Both the position numbers and the translations under genes were made by a program. Below the pieces are notes generated by a model. The model worked only from the letters and a program-made list of their open reading frames with translations, was not told where the DNA came from and ran no database searches. From positions 1 through 64,000 of the forward strand of contig NZ_FMYQ01000003.1 in NCBI RefSeq assembly GCF_900096975.1: DNA of 64,000 nt. The letters are read 5' to 3'. Shown one piece after another: positions 9,587 to 17,973 of this stretch (positions are counted from its first letter, which is position 1; each line of letters begins with the position of its first letter). This DNA comes from Paraburkholderia lycopersici. GTDB lineage: Bacteria > Pseudomonadota > Gammaproteobacteria > Burkholderiales > Burkholderiaceae.

Positions 9587-10408
9587 TCAGAATTTTTCCG
9601 TCACGTAGCGGTAGGGGTAGTCCGGGTCCTGATAGCCTTGTGCCTTCTGGCGGGTGGGCAACGCGATCTTCTCGCGCGGCAGCGGTGCGTATGCGATGGT
9701 GTTCAGCAAATGGCTGATGACGTTCAGCCGCGCCCGTTTCTTGTCATCGGACCGGACGACGAACCATGGCGATTCCGGCGTGTCGGTCATGTCGAACATC
9801 TCGTCTCGCGCGCGCGAATAGTCGTACCAGCGCCGATACGATTCGAGGTCCATGGACGAAAGCTTCCATACCTTGCGCGGATCGTTGATACGCCCCTCGA
9901 GACGCCGGGTCTGTTCTTTCTGGCTCACCTCGAGCCAGAACTTGATGAGGATCGTGCCCGAGTCGATGATGGCGCGCTCGATGAGCGGCACGCCGCGCAG
10001 AAACTCCGTGGCTTGCTCCTGCGTGCAAAAGCCCATGACGCGCTCGACCCCCGCGCGGTTGTACCAGCTACGGTCGAACACGACGATTTCCCCGGCAGCG
10101 GGCAGCAGCGGGAGATATCGCTGAAAGTACATCTGGGACTTCTCGCGCTCCGTGGGCGCGGGCAGCGCGAACACGCGAAACACGCGGGGGCTCACGCGTT
10201 CGGTGAGCGCCTTGATCGTGCCGCCCTTGCCTGCGCCGTCGCGTCCCTCGAACAGGATGCACACCCTGAGGCGCTTTTTGACGACCCACTCCTGCAAGTG
10301 AACGAGTTCGCCATGCAAGCGCGCGAGTTCCTTCTGGTAGGCTTTTTCGCCGAGTTTCTGGCCCGGCTCTGCCGTGCGATCCGCCGTCTGTTCCTCTCTC
10401 TTCGCCAT
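9587..10408 (-). CDS. ppk2: Polyphosphate kinase 2
   Basis: A 273-residue cytoplasmic kinase of the PPK2 family, moving phosphate between polyphosphate and nucleoside diphosphates or monophosphates. Walker A EGRDGAGKGG is at about 54-63, the Walker B/lid region FDRSWYNRAG at 111-120, and KFWLEVSQKEQTRRLEGR with DPRKVWKLS are characteristic PPK2 sequences. The single domain and length fit class I (NDP-preferring) enzymes, but class cannot be settled by eye. It could support nucleotide regeneration beside the ATP-yielding arc operon; that link is only positional. Confidence 0.94.
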   Translation of the reverse strand: MAKREEQTADRTAEPGQKLGEKAYQKELARLHGELVHLQEWVVKKRLRVCILFEGRDGAGKGGTIKALTERVSPRVFRVFALPAPTEREKSQMYFQRYLPLLPAAGEIVVFDRSWYNRAGVERVMGFCTQEQATEFLRGVPLIERAIIDSGTILIKFWLEVSQKEQTRRLEGRINDPRKVWKLSSMDLESYRRWYDYSRARDEMFDMTDTPESPWFVVRSDDKKRARLNVISHLLNTIAYAPLPREKIALPTRQKAQGYQDPDYPYRYVTEKF

Positions 10409-10545
10409 TGATGCGCTCCCCGCCGATGGAGCCTCCCACGAGGCATCTCCTCACTATGGTGCGCGGACGGGACGCGCGCAATAGGACTTTGGACTGAGGA
10501 ACCCAACACCCGGACTTCGAACCGGCGAATTCCCGCGCGCAACCG

Positions 10546-10977
10546 CTAGTCGTGCGCGTAGTTGAATTCGGGCATGGCCTTCAGTTGCGCCTTGTCAGCC
10601 TGCAGCACGATCTGCCGGCTCGTAATGCGCAGGTCGTTGAACGGCACAGCCACGAAATGCTTGCCCATGCCAAGGAATCCGCCCACCGAGAGGATGGCGA
10701 AAGCGCCCTCGTCGGGCGACTCGAGCACGATGTCGTCGATCGCGCCGATCTTGCTGCCGCTGTTGTCGTACACATCGGAGCCTACGAGCTTCGAAGCGCG
10801 AAAGCCGGTCCCGGACTGCACCGTCGCCATGCGCTGCACGGCGATAGATTGCGGTGCGCCCTGCGCATGAGCGGACGTGGCGACGCCCGCCGCGCAACCG
10901 AGCGTCACGGCGAGCGCGCAGGCACGACGCAAGGCGATGTCACGAAGGTTCCGCGGGCGATTCGATCGTGTCGTCAT
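10546..10977 (-). CDS. Exported PRC-barrel domain protein
   Basis: A 143-residue protein with an N-terminal signal peptide: a basic stretch (TTRSNRPRNLRDIALRR), a hydrophobic core and an AHA-Q cleavage site near residue 39. The mature part, with KLVGSDVYDNSGSKIGAIDD at about 64-83, is a PRC-barrel beta fold. The later segments VGGFLGMGKHFVAVPFNDL and QIVLQADKAQLKAMPEF complete it and are typical of periplasmic PRC-barrel proteins of Burkholderiaceae. Its function is unknown. Confidence 0.85.
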   Translation of the reverse strand: MTTRSNRPRNLRDIALRRACALAVTLGCAAGVATSAHAQGAPQSIAVQRMATVQSGTGFRASKLVGSDVYDNSGSKIGAIDDIVLESPDEGAFAILSVGGFLGMGKHFVAVPFNDLRITSRQIVLQADKAQLKAMPEFNYAHD

Positions 10978-11048
10978 GGTGTCCCCTCCCTCATGCGAAT
11001 TCGCGGTGAATACCGCGCGAATGCAAGCGCTGTGCCCGGTGCGGCAAT

Positions 11049-11078
11049 CGTTCGGGCGCAGTCATGGGCGCCCGAACG
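11049..11078. repeat. Inverted repeat with 11-bp arms after the cupin gene
   Basis: CGTTCGGGCGC and GCGCCCGAACG form perfect 11-bp arms around an 8-nt loop, three bases beyond the cupin stop codon. On the minus strand no U-run follows, so it is not a classical intrinsic terminator, but its position suggests it ends or protects the peptide-cupin transcript. Confidence 0.6.
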
Positions 11079-11081
11079 CGT

Positions 11082-11660
11082 TCATACCTGGGCGAGCCAG
11101 TGATCGATCAGCGGCCCTTGCCCGCCATAGAGGGGATCGCACGCGGGAAACGGCAGTGCCTGCATGGCGCGCAATTCGGCCGGCGCGAGCGCATCGCGCC
11201 GGATGTCCCATTGCTGCCCGCGCGGATAGCCGCCCGCCACGCGAAAGCCCTCCGCCAGCGAAAACAGACAATGCCCGGTGCCGGCGGGTAGCAGCAACGC
11301 GTCGCCGGCATGCACACTCAGTACGCGCCCACCCGGTCCGCCGAGAATCAACTCCGCCGTGCCCGCGAACACGCCCAGCACTTCGTGCGCCGTGGAATGG
11401 AAGTGGTGATAGTCGAATACGCCGTCGAGCCACTGCACAGGCCAGCCGTTCGCCTCGAAGCGTTCCTTGAATGCGTGCGCGAGATCCTCGGAGCCCGGCG
11501 CCAAAGCTTGCCGATATACGATGACCGGCAGGCGTGCGTTGTTCGGCACCCAGCCGTGCGGGGCCAGATGAAACGCCTCGACGCCGCTTTCGCGCTGGGC
11601 GATGCGGCGCTGGCCGGCATTGCGCGGAAAATGGAAGGCGCGATTGTCGTGCATTGTCAT
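11082..11660 (-). CDS. Cupin-domain protein (YjlB-like)
   Basis: A 192-residue protein with one cupin barrel. DYHHFHSTAHEVLGVFAG at about 83-100 matches cupin motif 1 (two histidines, then a glutamate, then a glycine), and GDALLLPAGTGH at about 119-130 is motif 2, giving a plausible metal site from His and Glu. I start at MTMHDNRAFH, because the longer frame is arginine-rich and unlike the family; AAAGGGG lies upstream. Its ATG overlaps the TGA of the upstream exported-peptide gene (ATGA), implying translational coupling. The substrate is unknown. Confidence 0.87.
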   Translation of the reverse strand: MTMHDNRAFHFPRNAGQRRIAQRESGVEAFHLAPHGWVPNNARLPVIVYRQALAPGSEDLAHAFKERFEANGWPVQWLDGVFDYHHFHSTAHEVLGVFAGTAELILGGPGGRVLSVHAGDALLLPAGTGHCLFSLAEGFRVAGGYPRGQQWDIRRDALAPAELRAMQALPFPACDPLYGGQGPLIDHWLAQV

Positions 11661-11950
11661 TGCCCCTTTGCATTGCCGCCGTTCGCCGGATTTTCGGCGC
11701 GATGCGGTTTGTGCCTGGAAGCCTGCGTCGTGCGCGTGGCATGCGCGCTTTTGCTCGCGGGCACGCCCTGCTCGACACCCTGGGTCGGTGCCGGGTACAC
11801 GCCGTTGGCCTTGGCGCCGCTCGACTCCGTGGCGGGCGCGGTCGTGGGACGATCCGCGCCAGTGTTGTCCTGCGCCTGCACCTGCGCCACACCGGCGAAT
11901 GCCAGCGCAGTGGCCACGAAAGCCTTCGTCAATGAGATGTGAGGATTCAT
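11657..11950 (-). CDS. Small exported low-complexity protein, unknown function
   Basis: A 97-residue protein starting MNPHISLTKAFVATALAFAG with a signal peptide and probable cleavage after VQAQ. The mature part (about 70 residues) is rich in Ala, Thr, Ser and Pro, then basic near the C-terminus (SRHKPHRAENP), with no cysteine and no recognisable domain; it is likely disordered. It overlaps the cupin start by four bases (ATGA), so the two should be translated together. Signal peptide and overlap are seen directly; function is unknown. Confidence 0.7.
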   Translation of the reverse strand: MNPHISLTKAFVATALAFAGVAQVQAQDNTGADRPTTAPATESSGAKANGVYPAPTQGVEQGVPASKSAHATRTTQASRHKPHRAENPANGGNAKGQ

Positions 11951-12170
11951 CGGTTGTCGTCCCGCGAGGTACACGCACTTCGCGCAGCAACCTGCGTACC
12001 GGGCTGTCGAGCGTGGCCGTCTGGTGCGCGGCCACGCAGGGAAAATCCGTTTGCGCCCCAAAGCCTCGCTCACGGAGGAGACGGATGCCGGGCGCTGTCC
12101 GGCATGCGTTTTGCGCGCGTTATTTCCGTACGGATTCGCGCGGCACGCTTCGCGCATCCTGGAGATATCC

Positions 12171-12344
12171 ATGCTTTCGTATCGCCTGTTTGCCATACGC
12201 GGTTTTCTCGGACCCGAGGCGCATCTGCCAACGCAGGAACCCGACGATCCCCATCGCCCGCCGCCGCCCGTGCCGGACACCGAGCCGCCGCCGGTGCCCG
12301 AGGGCGACCCGCCGCCCGAAGCGCCCCCGGAGCGTCTGGGCTAG
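12171..12344 (+). CDS. 57-residue proline-rich small protein
   Basis: The frame starts MLSYRLFAIRGFLGPEAHLP and then becomes an acidic proline-rich tail with repeated PPP, PVP and PPPEAP. GGAG is well placed before the ATG. The tail would be extended polyproline-type structure. It stands alone between divergent neighbours. Small proteins of this look recur in Burkholderiaceae, but no function is known to me. Confidence 0.6.
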   Translation: MLSYRLFAIRGFLGPEAHLPTQEPDDPHRPPPPVPDTEPPPVPEGDPPPEAPPERLG

Positions 12345-12562
12345 CGCGGCGCGTCGAGCCCCACGTCGAGCCCCATTGCCTGCCGCAATCTGCCCGCGTC
12401 GGCCTGCCCGGCAAGATGCGCAAAGCGGGGGAGGCCGACAGTGCCGCGCGGCCCTGCCCGGCTCGCCATCGAGCCGGTGCGCGACCCGTTACAATCGCCA
12501 CGCGCTCGAGGCCGGCCGCACGAGGCCCGGCGCCGCCCTTCCCCACCCTCGCGCATCGCACC

Positions 12563-13018
12563 ATGGCCCGCATCCACCTCCAGTTCCCCGAAGACCAGTT
12601 CTACTACTCGACCCATCTCACGGTGCGCGTCACCGACATCAACGCGGCCAATCACCTCGCCAACGACTCGATGATTTCGATGATTTCCGAGGCGCGTGCG
12701 CGTTTTCTGTTCGACGCCGGCATCGAGGACATGAAGGACGCGCACACGAGCATCATCGTGACCGACCTCGCCACCACCTATCGCGCCGAAGCCTACGCGC
12801 GCGACGCGCTGTGCTTCGAAGTCGGCATCATGGATTTCAACAGGTACGGCGGCGACATCATCTTCCGCATTACGCGGCCCGCCGACGGCGCGCTCATCGC
12901 CATGGCGAAATCCGGCTTCGTGTTTTTCGACTACGAAGCAAAAAAGGTCGTGCCGATGCCGCAGGCGTTCCGCGACAAGTTTCCCCGGGTCAATACGGTC
13001 GGCCAGGCGAACGGCTGA
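12563..13018 (+). CDS. Hot-dog fold acyl-CoA thioesterase
   Basis: A 151-residue protein of the 4HBT/YbgC class. TVRVTDINAANHLANDSMISM early in the chain is the family's active-site region, with Asp-Asn-His where many members have an Asp or Asn catalytic residue. ALCFEVGIMDFNRYGGDIIF forms the central beta strands. Members hydrolyse acyl-CoA thioesters; which acyl group cannot be told. The start MARIHLQFP is the first good ATG; TACAAT about 70 bp upstream could be its -10 element. Confidence 0.85.
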   Translation: MARIHLQFPEDQFYYSTHLTVRVTDINAANHLANDSMISMISEARARFLFDAGIEDMKDAHTSIIVTDLATTYRAEAYARDALCFEVGIMDFNRYGGDIIFRITRPADGALIAMAKSGFVFFDYEAKKVVPMPQAFRDKFPRVNTVGQANG

Positions 13019-13033
13019 GGCGCGCCAGCCGCT

Positions 13034-13351
13034 TCAGCGCGGCTGGAACATGATGAGCGCCATGCCGGCCAGCGTGAAGGCGATGCCCGCCCAGTCCCAC
13101 GGGCTCGGCCGGATCGCCTCGACAGCCCACAGCCACAGGATGGCAACGCAGACATAAACGCCGCCATAGGCCGCGTAAGTGCGCCCGGCGGCGGTGGGGT
13201 GAAGCGTGAGCAGCCACGCAAAAAGCGCAAGCGAAGCCGCGGCGGGTACGAGGAGCCACGCGCTCGCGCCTTCGCGCAGCCAGCGGTAAGGCAGGTAGCA
13301 GCCGACGATCTCGGCGAACGCGGTCACGACGAAAAGCAGGAACGTCTTCAT
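13034..13351 (-). CDS. UPF0060/YnfA family membrane protein
   Basis: A 105-residue inner-membrane protein with four predicted helices (about 4-20, 30-48, 60-77 and 86-103). [20 protein letters not shown] and [19 protein letters not shown] are signatures of the YnfA family, distantly related to small multidrug resistance transporters. It converges on the thioesterase gene with a 15-bp gap. Transport function is not established. Confidence 0.92.
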   Translation of the reverse strand: MKTFLLFVVTAFAEIVGCYLPYRWLREGASAWLLVPAAASLALFAWLLTLHPTAAGRTYAAYGGVYVCVAILWLWAVEAIRPSPWDWAGIAFTLAGMALIMFQPR

Positions 13352-13464
13352 GGGCGGCGAAGCCAGGCGGCAGGGGCGCCCATGGTAACGCAGACGGCGC
13401 GGCAGACGGCGCGATCCCCGCCGACGCCGCGTCCGTCGATTCAAACCGCCTGAGCCAGCCTGGC

Positions 13465-14268
13465 TCAGGGCCGCTCGCCGCGCGCGAGCCGCGTCTCGAT
13501 CTCGCTCACCACGGGCAGCAGGTCCGCGACGCTGTCGATCACGTAGTGCGCGCCCGCCGCGCGCAGACGCTCCACCGCCGCGGCGCGGCGGCGTGCGAAC
13601 TCGTCGGGCGCGAGCGCGTGGACTTCGTCCTCGGTCAGGCCGAACGCGTTGCCGCTCACCGCCACGCCCACCGTCCACGTCCCGCCGTTGATGCCCTCCT
13701 CGATGCCGACTTCGGTGTCGTCGACCTTGATGGCGTCGCGCGCGAGCCACACGCCGAGCTGCGGCAGCGTGCGATAGATCATGTAAGGCGAAGGCCGGCC
13801 TTCGGGCGTGTCGCCGGTGCAGACGATGCTGTCCGCCTCGAAGCCCTGGGCCGCCGCGCCCGGCACGATCTGATCGATGATCTCCCGCGTGTAGCCCGTG
13901 GTCGAGCCGATGCGCACGCCGTCGGCGCGCAGCGCGGCCGTCACGGCCGCCACGCCCGGAATCACGTGGCTGTACTGCGCGGCCACGGCGACGTTCTTCG
14001 GCACGAAGACGTCATATACGGCGTCGATGTCGGCCTCGCCCGGCGCGTGGCCATAGCGCGCCTCCCACGCCGCCGCGACGCGCGGCAGCGCGAGCAGCGC
14101 CGCGATATGCGGGCGCTTGGCCATGCCCATCGGCCCGCGCGCCTCGTCGATCGTAACCGGCACGCCGAATTCCTCGAAGGTCTCGACGAAGGCGCCCATC
14201 GGCGCGCGCGAGCCGTAGTCGACCACGGTGCCGGCCCAGTCGAAAATCACTGCCTTGACGTGTTTCAT
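13465..14268 (-). CDS. phnX: Phosphonoacetaldehyde hydrolase
   Basis: Cleaves phosphonoacetaldehyde to acetaldehyde and phosphate, the second step in 2-aminoethylphosphonate use. It belongs to the HAD superfamily: [11 protein letters not shown] carries the nucleophile Asp at residue 10, and the cap domain has Lys at about 51 ([10 protein letters not shown]), the expected Schiff-base lysine. [11 protein letters not shown] and [20 protein letters not shown] are the later HAD motifs. About 267 residues, normal for the family. An ATG three codons upstream is an alternative start. It lies about 55 bp downstream of phnW. Confidence 0.95.
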   Translation of the reverse strand: MKHVKAVIFDWAGTVVDYGSRAPMGAFVETFEEFGVPVTIDEARGPMGMAKRPHIAALLALPRVAAAWEARYGHAPGEADIDAVYDVFVPKNVAVAAQYSHVIPGVAAVTAALRADGVRIGSTTGYTREIIDQIVPGAAAQGFEADSIVCTGDTPEGRPSPYMIYRTLPQLGVWLARDAIKVDDTEVGIEEGINGGTWTVGVAVSGNAFGLTEDEVHALAPDEFARRRAAAVERLRAAGAHYVIDSVADLLPVVSEIETRLARGERP

Positions 14269-14323
14269 TGCATGCATCCCGCTAAAAGAATCGATGGAGT
14301 GAGGTCGTGACGTTGTGCGCGAA

Positions 14324-15484
14324 TCAGGCCGCGAGCGCCTCGCGCGCGCCGAGATCGGCCGTTGCGGGCGCGGCGCTCGCCACGCCGAGCGTGCGCAGCG
14401 CCGCACCGCAAGCCGCGACGACGCGGCGCATGACGGCTTCGTCGAGCGCGCCGATGCAGCCAATGCGGAAGCTTTCCACGCTCGTCAGCTTGCCCGGATA
14501 GATGACGAAACCCTGCGCCTTCATCCGCTCGTAGAAGTACGCGAAGTCGAACGCCGGATCGGCCGGCGAGAAGAACGTGACGATGATGGGCGAGCGCCAG
14601 CCCTGCGTGAGCAGCGGCTCGAAGCCGAGGCCGCGCATGCCCTCGACGAGCACGTCGCGATTGCGCGCATAGCGCGCGAGCCGCCCGGGCTGGCCGCCTT
14701 CGAGCGCATGCAGGCGCAGCGCCTCGATGAACGCCGCCACCGCGTGCGTGGGCGGCGTGAAGCGCCACTGTCCGGTGCGGTTCATGACGTCCCACTGGTC
14801 GTGCAGGTCGAGCGCGAGCGAGTGGCTCACGCCCTTTGCATCGCGCAGCACGTCCTTCTTCGCAATCACGAAGCCGAAGCCCGGCACGCCCTCGATGCAC
14901 TTGTTCGCCGACGAGACGAACGCATCGCACGGCAGCGTGCGCACGTCGAGCGGCACCGCGCCGAACGCGCTCATCGAGTCGATCAACAGGCGACGGCCCT
15001 GGCGCGCGGTCACGGCCGCGATTTCCTCGATCGGATTCAGGATGCCCGAGCTCGTTTCGCAATGGACCGCGACCACATGCGTGATGCGCGGATTGGCGAC
15101 GAGCAGGCGCTCGACGTCGGCGGCGCGCGGCGGCAGATAGTCGCCGGTGTCGTGCACCGTATGCTCGCGGCCCAGGTAGCGCAGCGTCGTGGCGATGCGT
15201 TTGCCGTACGCGCCGTTGGCGAGCACGAGCGCATGGCCGTCGCGCGGCACGAAGCTGCCCAGCATGGCTTCCACGCAGTAACTGCCGCTGCCCTGCAGCG
15301 GCACGCAGTCGTATTCGCCGCGCTCGTTTCCGGCGATTTCGAGCAGCGCCGCGCGCAGTTGCGCCGTCATGGCGCGGAAATCGGCGTCCCACGAACCCCA
15401 GTCGCGCTGCATCGCGGCCTTGGTCGAGGCCGCCGTGGTAAGCGGTCCGGGGGTCAGAAGGTACGGATCGGCGGGGGTAATCAT
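14324..15484 (-). CDS. phnW: 2-aminoethylphosphonate-pyruvate transaminase
   Basis: A PLP-dependent aminotransferase moving the amino group of 2-aminoethylphosphonate to pyruvate, giving phosphonoacetaldehyde and alanine. It begins MITPADPYLLTPGPLTT, and SSANKCIEGVPGFGFV around residue 191-206 contains the expected PLP lysine (about K195); LQGSGSYCVEA, HCETSSGILNP and DSMSAFGAVP are family motifs. I start 13 codons inside the longest frame because GGAG sits 6 nt before this ATG. It heads a phnW-phnX pair and is divergent from a LysR gene, its likely regulator. Confidence 0.96.
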   Translation of the reverse strand: MITPADPYLLTPGPLTTAASTKAAMQRDWGSWDADFRAMTAQLRAALLEIAGNERGEYDCVPLQGSGSYCVEAMLGSFVPRDGHALVLANGAYGKRIATTLRYLGREHTVHDTGDYLPPRAADVERLLVANPRITHVVAVHCETSSGILNPIEEIAAVTARQGRRLLIDSMSAFGAVPLDVRTLPCDAFVSSANKCIEGVPGFGFVIAKKDVLRDAKGVSHSLALDLHDQWDVMNRTGQWRFTPPTHAVAAFIEALRLHALEGGQPGRLARYARNRDVLVEGMRGLGFEPLLTQGWRSPIIVTFFSPADPAFDFAYFYERMKAQGFVIYPGKLTSVESFRIGCIGALDEAVMRRVVAACGAALRTLGVASAAPATADLGAREALAA

Positions 15485-15550
15485 GCGGGCTCCGGTGGGC
15501 GTCAGGACATTGGATGCCGACACGTTAGCGCAGCCCTTCCCATCGGTAAA

Positions 15551-15565
15551 ATCGATATAATCGAT
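15551..15565. promoter_or_regulatory. ATC-N9-GAT LysR-type operator candidate between phnW and its regulator
   Basis: The sequence ATCGATATAATCGAT has 6-bp palindromic arms and fits the LysR box T-N11-A in its ATC-N9-GAT form. It lies in the 125-bp space between the divergent phnW and LysR starts, about 67 bp and 45 bp from them, where a LysR regulator of the phn genes would bind. It also contains the AT-rich TATAAT, which may be a -10 element of the forward promoter. Confidence 0.6.
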
Positions 15566-15609
15566 GTTGGTATCAGTGAAACTTATTTTGATTTTTGGAG
15601 CGCACCGGC

Positions 15610-16467
15610 ATGCAATACGCGCAGTTGCGGGCCTTTCATGCGGTCGCCGAACACGGCGGATTCTCGCGCGCCGCGCAGGCGCTCTCGCTCACGCAGCCGG
15701 CGGTGTCCGACCACGTGCGACGGCTCGAGCAGGATTTCGGGGTCAAGCTTTTCGAACGCGCGCCGCGCGGCGTGGAACTCACCGAGCTGGGGCGGCGGCT
15801 CTTTGCCGTCACGCGCCAGATGGTGGGTTGCGAGCGCGACGCACGGCGCTTGCTGGAGGCGGCGGGCGCGCTCGAATCGGGCGAACTCGCACTCGCCGCC
15901 GACGCGCCCGACCTCGCCATCAAGCTGATCGGCGCGTTCAGGCGGCGCTATCCGGGCGTGGTGGTCAAGCTAGCGATCGCGAACGCGACCGAATGCATGC
16001 GCCGCGTGCTGGCCAGCGAGGCAGACGCGGCGATTACCGCCGCGCGTCAGGTGCACAGCCGGCTGCAGGCGCGCGTGCTGCGCGAGGAACCGCTGGTCGC
16101 GGTCGTCCCCGCCGACAGTCCTGCCGCGAAAAAGCGGCGCATGACCTACGAGGAACTGGTGCGCGAACCGATGGTGTTTCGCGAAACGCACTCGGTCACG
16201 CAACAACTGCTCGAAGCCGAGCTCGTGCGCAAAGGGCTGCAGGTGCAGCCCGTACTCTACGTCGACGGCCGCGAGGCGCTGCAGACGGCCATTGCGCAGG
16301 GCGTGGGCGTAGGCGTGATCGCGCACGCGGAATTCGGCGAGTCGCGGCGCATCCGCATGCTGCCGCTCGTGGACTGCCAGGTGCGCATGATCGAATCGCT
16401 CACACGGCTCGCCGACACGTCATCGTCGAATCTGCTCGATGCGCTCTTTGCGACGCTCCTCGAGTGA
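15610..16467 (+). CDS. LysR-family regulator linked to aminoethylphosphonate catabolism
   Basis: A 285-residue LysR protein: winged HTH at about 1-60 (QLRAFHAVAEHGGFSRAAQ, then LTQPAVSDHVRRLE) and a periplasmic-binding-like effector domain at about 88-285. It is divergent from phnW-phnX and resembles the LysR regulators associated with aminoethylphosphonate catabolism. The start MQYAQLRAFH has GGAG 10 nt upstream; an upstream in-frame TTG is less likely. Likely role: activation of phnWX in response to a phosphonate pathway compound, inferred from family and position. Confidence 0.9.
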   Translation: MQYAQLRAFHAVAEHGGFSRAAQALSLTQPAVSDHVRRLEQDFGVKLFERAPRGVELTELGRRLFAVTRQMVGCERDARRLLEAAGALESGELALAADAPDLAIKLIGAFRRRYPGVVVKLAIANATECMRRVLASEADAAITAARQVHSRLQARVLREEPLVAVVPADSPAAKKRRMTYEELVREPMVFRETHSVTQQLLEAELVRKGLQVQPVLYVDGREALQTAIAQGVGVGVIAHAEFGESRRIRMLPLVDCQVRMIESLTRLADTSSSNLLDALFATLLE

Positions 16468-16484
16468 GCGCCGCGCTGCGAACC

Positions 16485-16706
16485 TCACGACACAACGATC
16501 TCCGTGCCGACGGCATGAAGCAGATCGCGCAGGGCCTCGGCCTGGTCCATGCGCGCGCCATGGCGTAGATGGATGCGCAACGCTCGCCCCGCAATGCCAT
16601 CGACCGGGCGCGCAAGCCACAGCTCGATGGCGAGCCCGAGCCCGTCGGGGGCATCGGGCACGACCGGTTCGACGACGCGCGGCTTGAAGGAAACGGAGTC
16701 GGACAT
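16485..16706 (-). CDS. Hypothetical 73-residue protein
   Basis: Starts MSDSVSFKPRVVEPVVPDAP and continues with a mixed sequence (LAIELWLARPVDG, MDQAEALRDLLHAVG) compatible with a small alpha/beta fold. It has no signal peptide and no known motif. The ribosome site is weak. Composition is protein-like rather than the arginine-rich sequence of shadow frames, which is the main reason to keep it. It converges on the LysR gene with an 18-bp gap. Confidence 0.5.
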   Translation of the reverse strand: MSDSVSFKPRVVEPVVPDAPDGLGLAIELWLARPVDGIAGRALRIHLRHGARMDQAEALRDLLHAVGTEIVVS

Positions 16707-16964
16707 GGCGGGAACTCGTCGGTGGCGGGATCGGCTTCATCCTAACGAGGCGGCCCGGCCGCGCCAAACGAGAAATCCGCGTATGCAAATGAGTGCCGCC
16801 CGCCGATGAATCGCGCTGAGGATGGCATGCGCGGTTGGCACACGGGCTCTCCCGGCACCGCACGAATTTGCGTGCCCGCTTTTCACGCCGGCATACGGCG
16901 CCGCGGCAAACTGGGCACATCGTTCCGCCTCGGTTCTGCCTGAGCCGCATGGGATGCCCTCCTC

Positions 16965-17424
16965 ATGGAACGCCCTTTTACCGACCGCCGCGAGGTGGGC
17001 CGGCTGCTCGCCGCCCGGCTCACGGCCTATGCCGGCAGACGCGCCGTCATCGTGCTCGCGCCTGCGCGCGGCGGCGAGCCGGTGAGCTTCGAAGTTGCAC
17101 CGATGCGGATTCCACTCGACGTATTGCCCGTGTGCGAGCTCGGTCTGCGCTGGCAGGCTGAACTCGCCATGGGCGCGCTGTCGTCGAACGGCGCGCAATA
17201 CGTGGACAGCACGCCCGCGACGCCCGGTCCCCGCGCGCACCGTCGCGGCGCTCCCGGTGGCGCCCGCAGGCTCGCAGGAGCGGCTGGGCGGCGCCGTGGA
17301 CGAGTTGGTCTGCGTGCGCACGCCGGAGGCGTTCCATGGCGTCCGCCCGTTCTATCTCGACTTCGACCAGGTCAGCGACGAGACGGTGCGCGACCTGGTC
17401 GCCAGGCCGCACCTGACGACACGA
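16965..17424 (+). pseudogene. Decayed phosphoribosyltransferase, internal deletion and frameshift
   Basis: The first frame, from ATG 16965, reads FTDRREVGRLLAARL and then RRAVIVLAPARGGEPVSFEV, the N-terminus of a phosphoribosyltransferase of the type RDAGRxLAxxL...VLALPRGGVPVAxEVA. At about 17215 the likeness stops. From 17242 to 17424 a different frame reads VAALPVAPAGSQERLGG, then DELVCVRTPEAFHGVRPFYLDF, then DQVSDETVRDLVAR, the C-terminal end of the same family. The middle of the family (about 100 residues, with the PRPP-binding loop VxDDGxATG) is absent. The product cannot be active. This looks like one deletion that also shifted the frame. Confidence 0.75.
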
Positions 17425-17481
17425 ACGGCAGCACATCCGCGCGAGCCGCGGCCCAGCCGTCCATGCCGTGCGCGCTCGCGC

Positions 17482-17778
17482 TTACCGCACCGGATTCGAA
17501 GCCCGCTCGCCCACCACGGTTTGCCACGGCCGCACGCGCCAGCGCTTCACGAGCCCCGAACGCACATACGGATCGGCGCGCGCGAACGCTTCGGCGGCGG
17601 CCGGGGTGTCGCTCTGGAACAACAGCAGCGCGTTGTCGACGGGATCGGCGATCGCGCCCGCGAGCAGCAGTTCGCCACGCTCCGCCGCGGCCCATGCGAG
17701 CGCCAGATGCGCGCTGCGGTGCTCGGGCCGGCGTTCGAGGTAGTCTTCGGCGAGTTCGTACATCAACAGGTAATGCAT
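17482..17778 (-). CDS. YciI-related (YCII domain) protein
   Basis: A 98-residue protein beginning MHYLLMYELAEDYLERRPEHR, a ferredoxin-like fold of the YciI family, with the usual ALAWAAAERGELLLAGAIADP and later DPYVRSGLVKRWRVRPW segments. The aspartate of the DPY motif is the proposed catalytic residue of this family. GGAG lies 6 nt before this ATG, so I prefer it to the ATG four codons upstream. Its physiological role is unknown. Confidence 0.88.
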   Translation of the reverse strand: MHYLLMYELAEDYLERRPEHRSAHLALAWAAAERGELLLAGAIADPVDNALLLFQSDTPAAAEAFARADPYVRSGLVKRWRVRPWQTVVGERASNPVR

Positions 17779-17973
17779 GGCGTTCTCCATACTGTTGCGG
17801 CCGCTCCGGACTCCTGGCGGCCGATAGCGAACATTGTGCAGCAGCGCGCGCGTCAACCGAACGCACAGCCGCGTCGTTTTAATGGCGGCTTTGCCATAAT
17901 GATGGCCGCGCAAAGGCGCACCAGCCATTCACGGTCCGGCCGGCGACAACGTCCAAATCCATGGGAGTGAACG

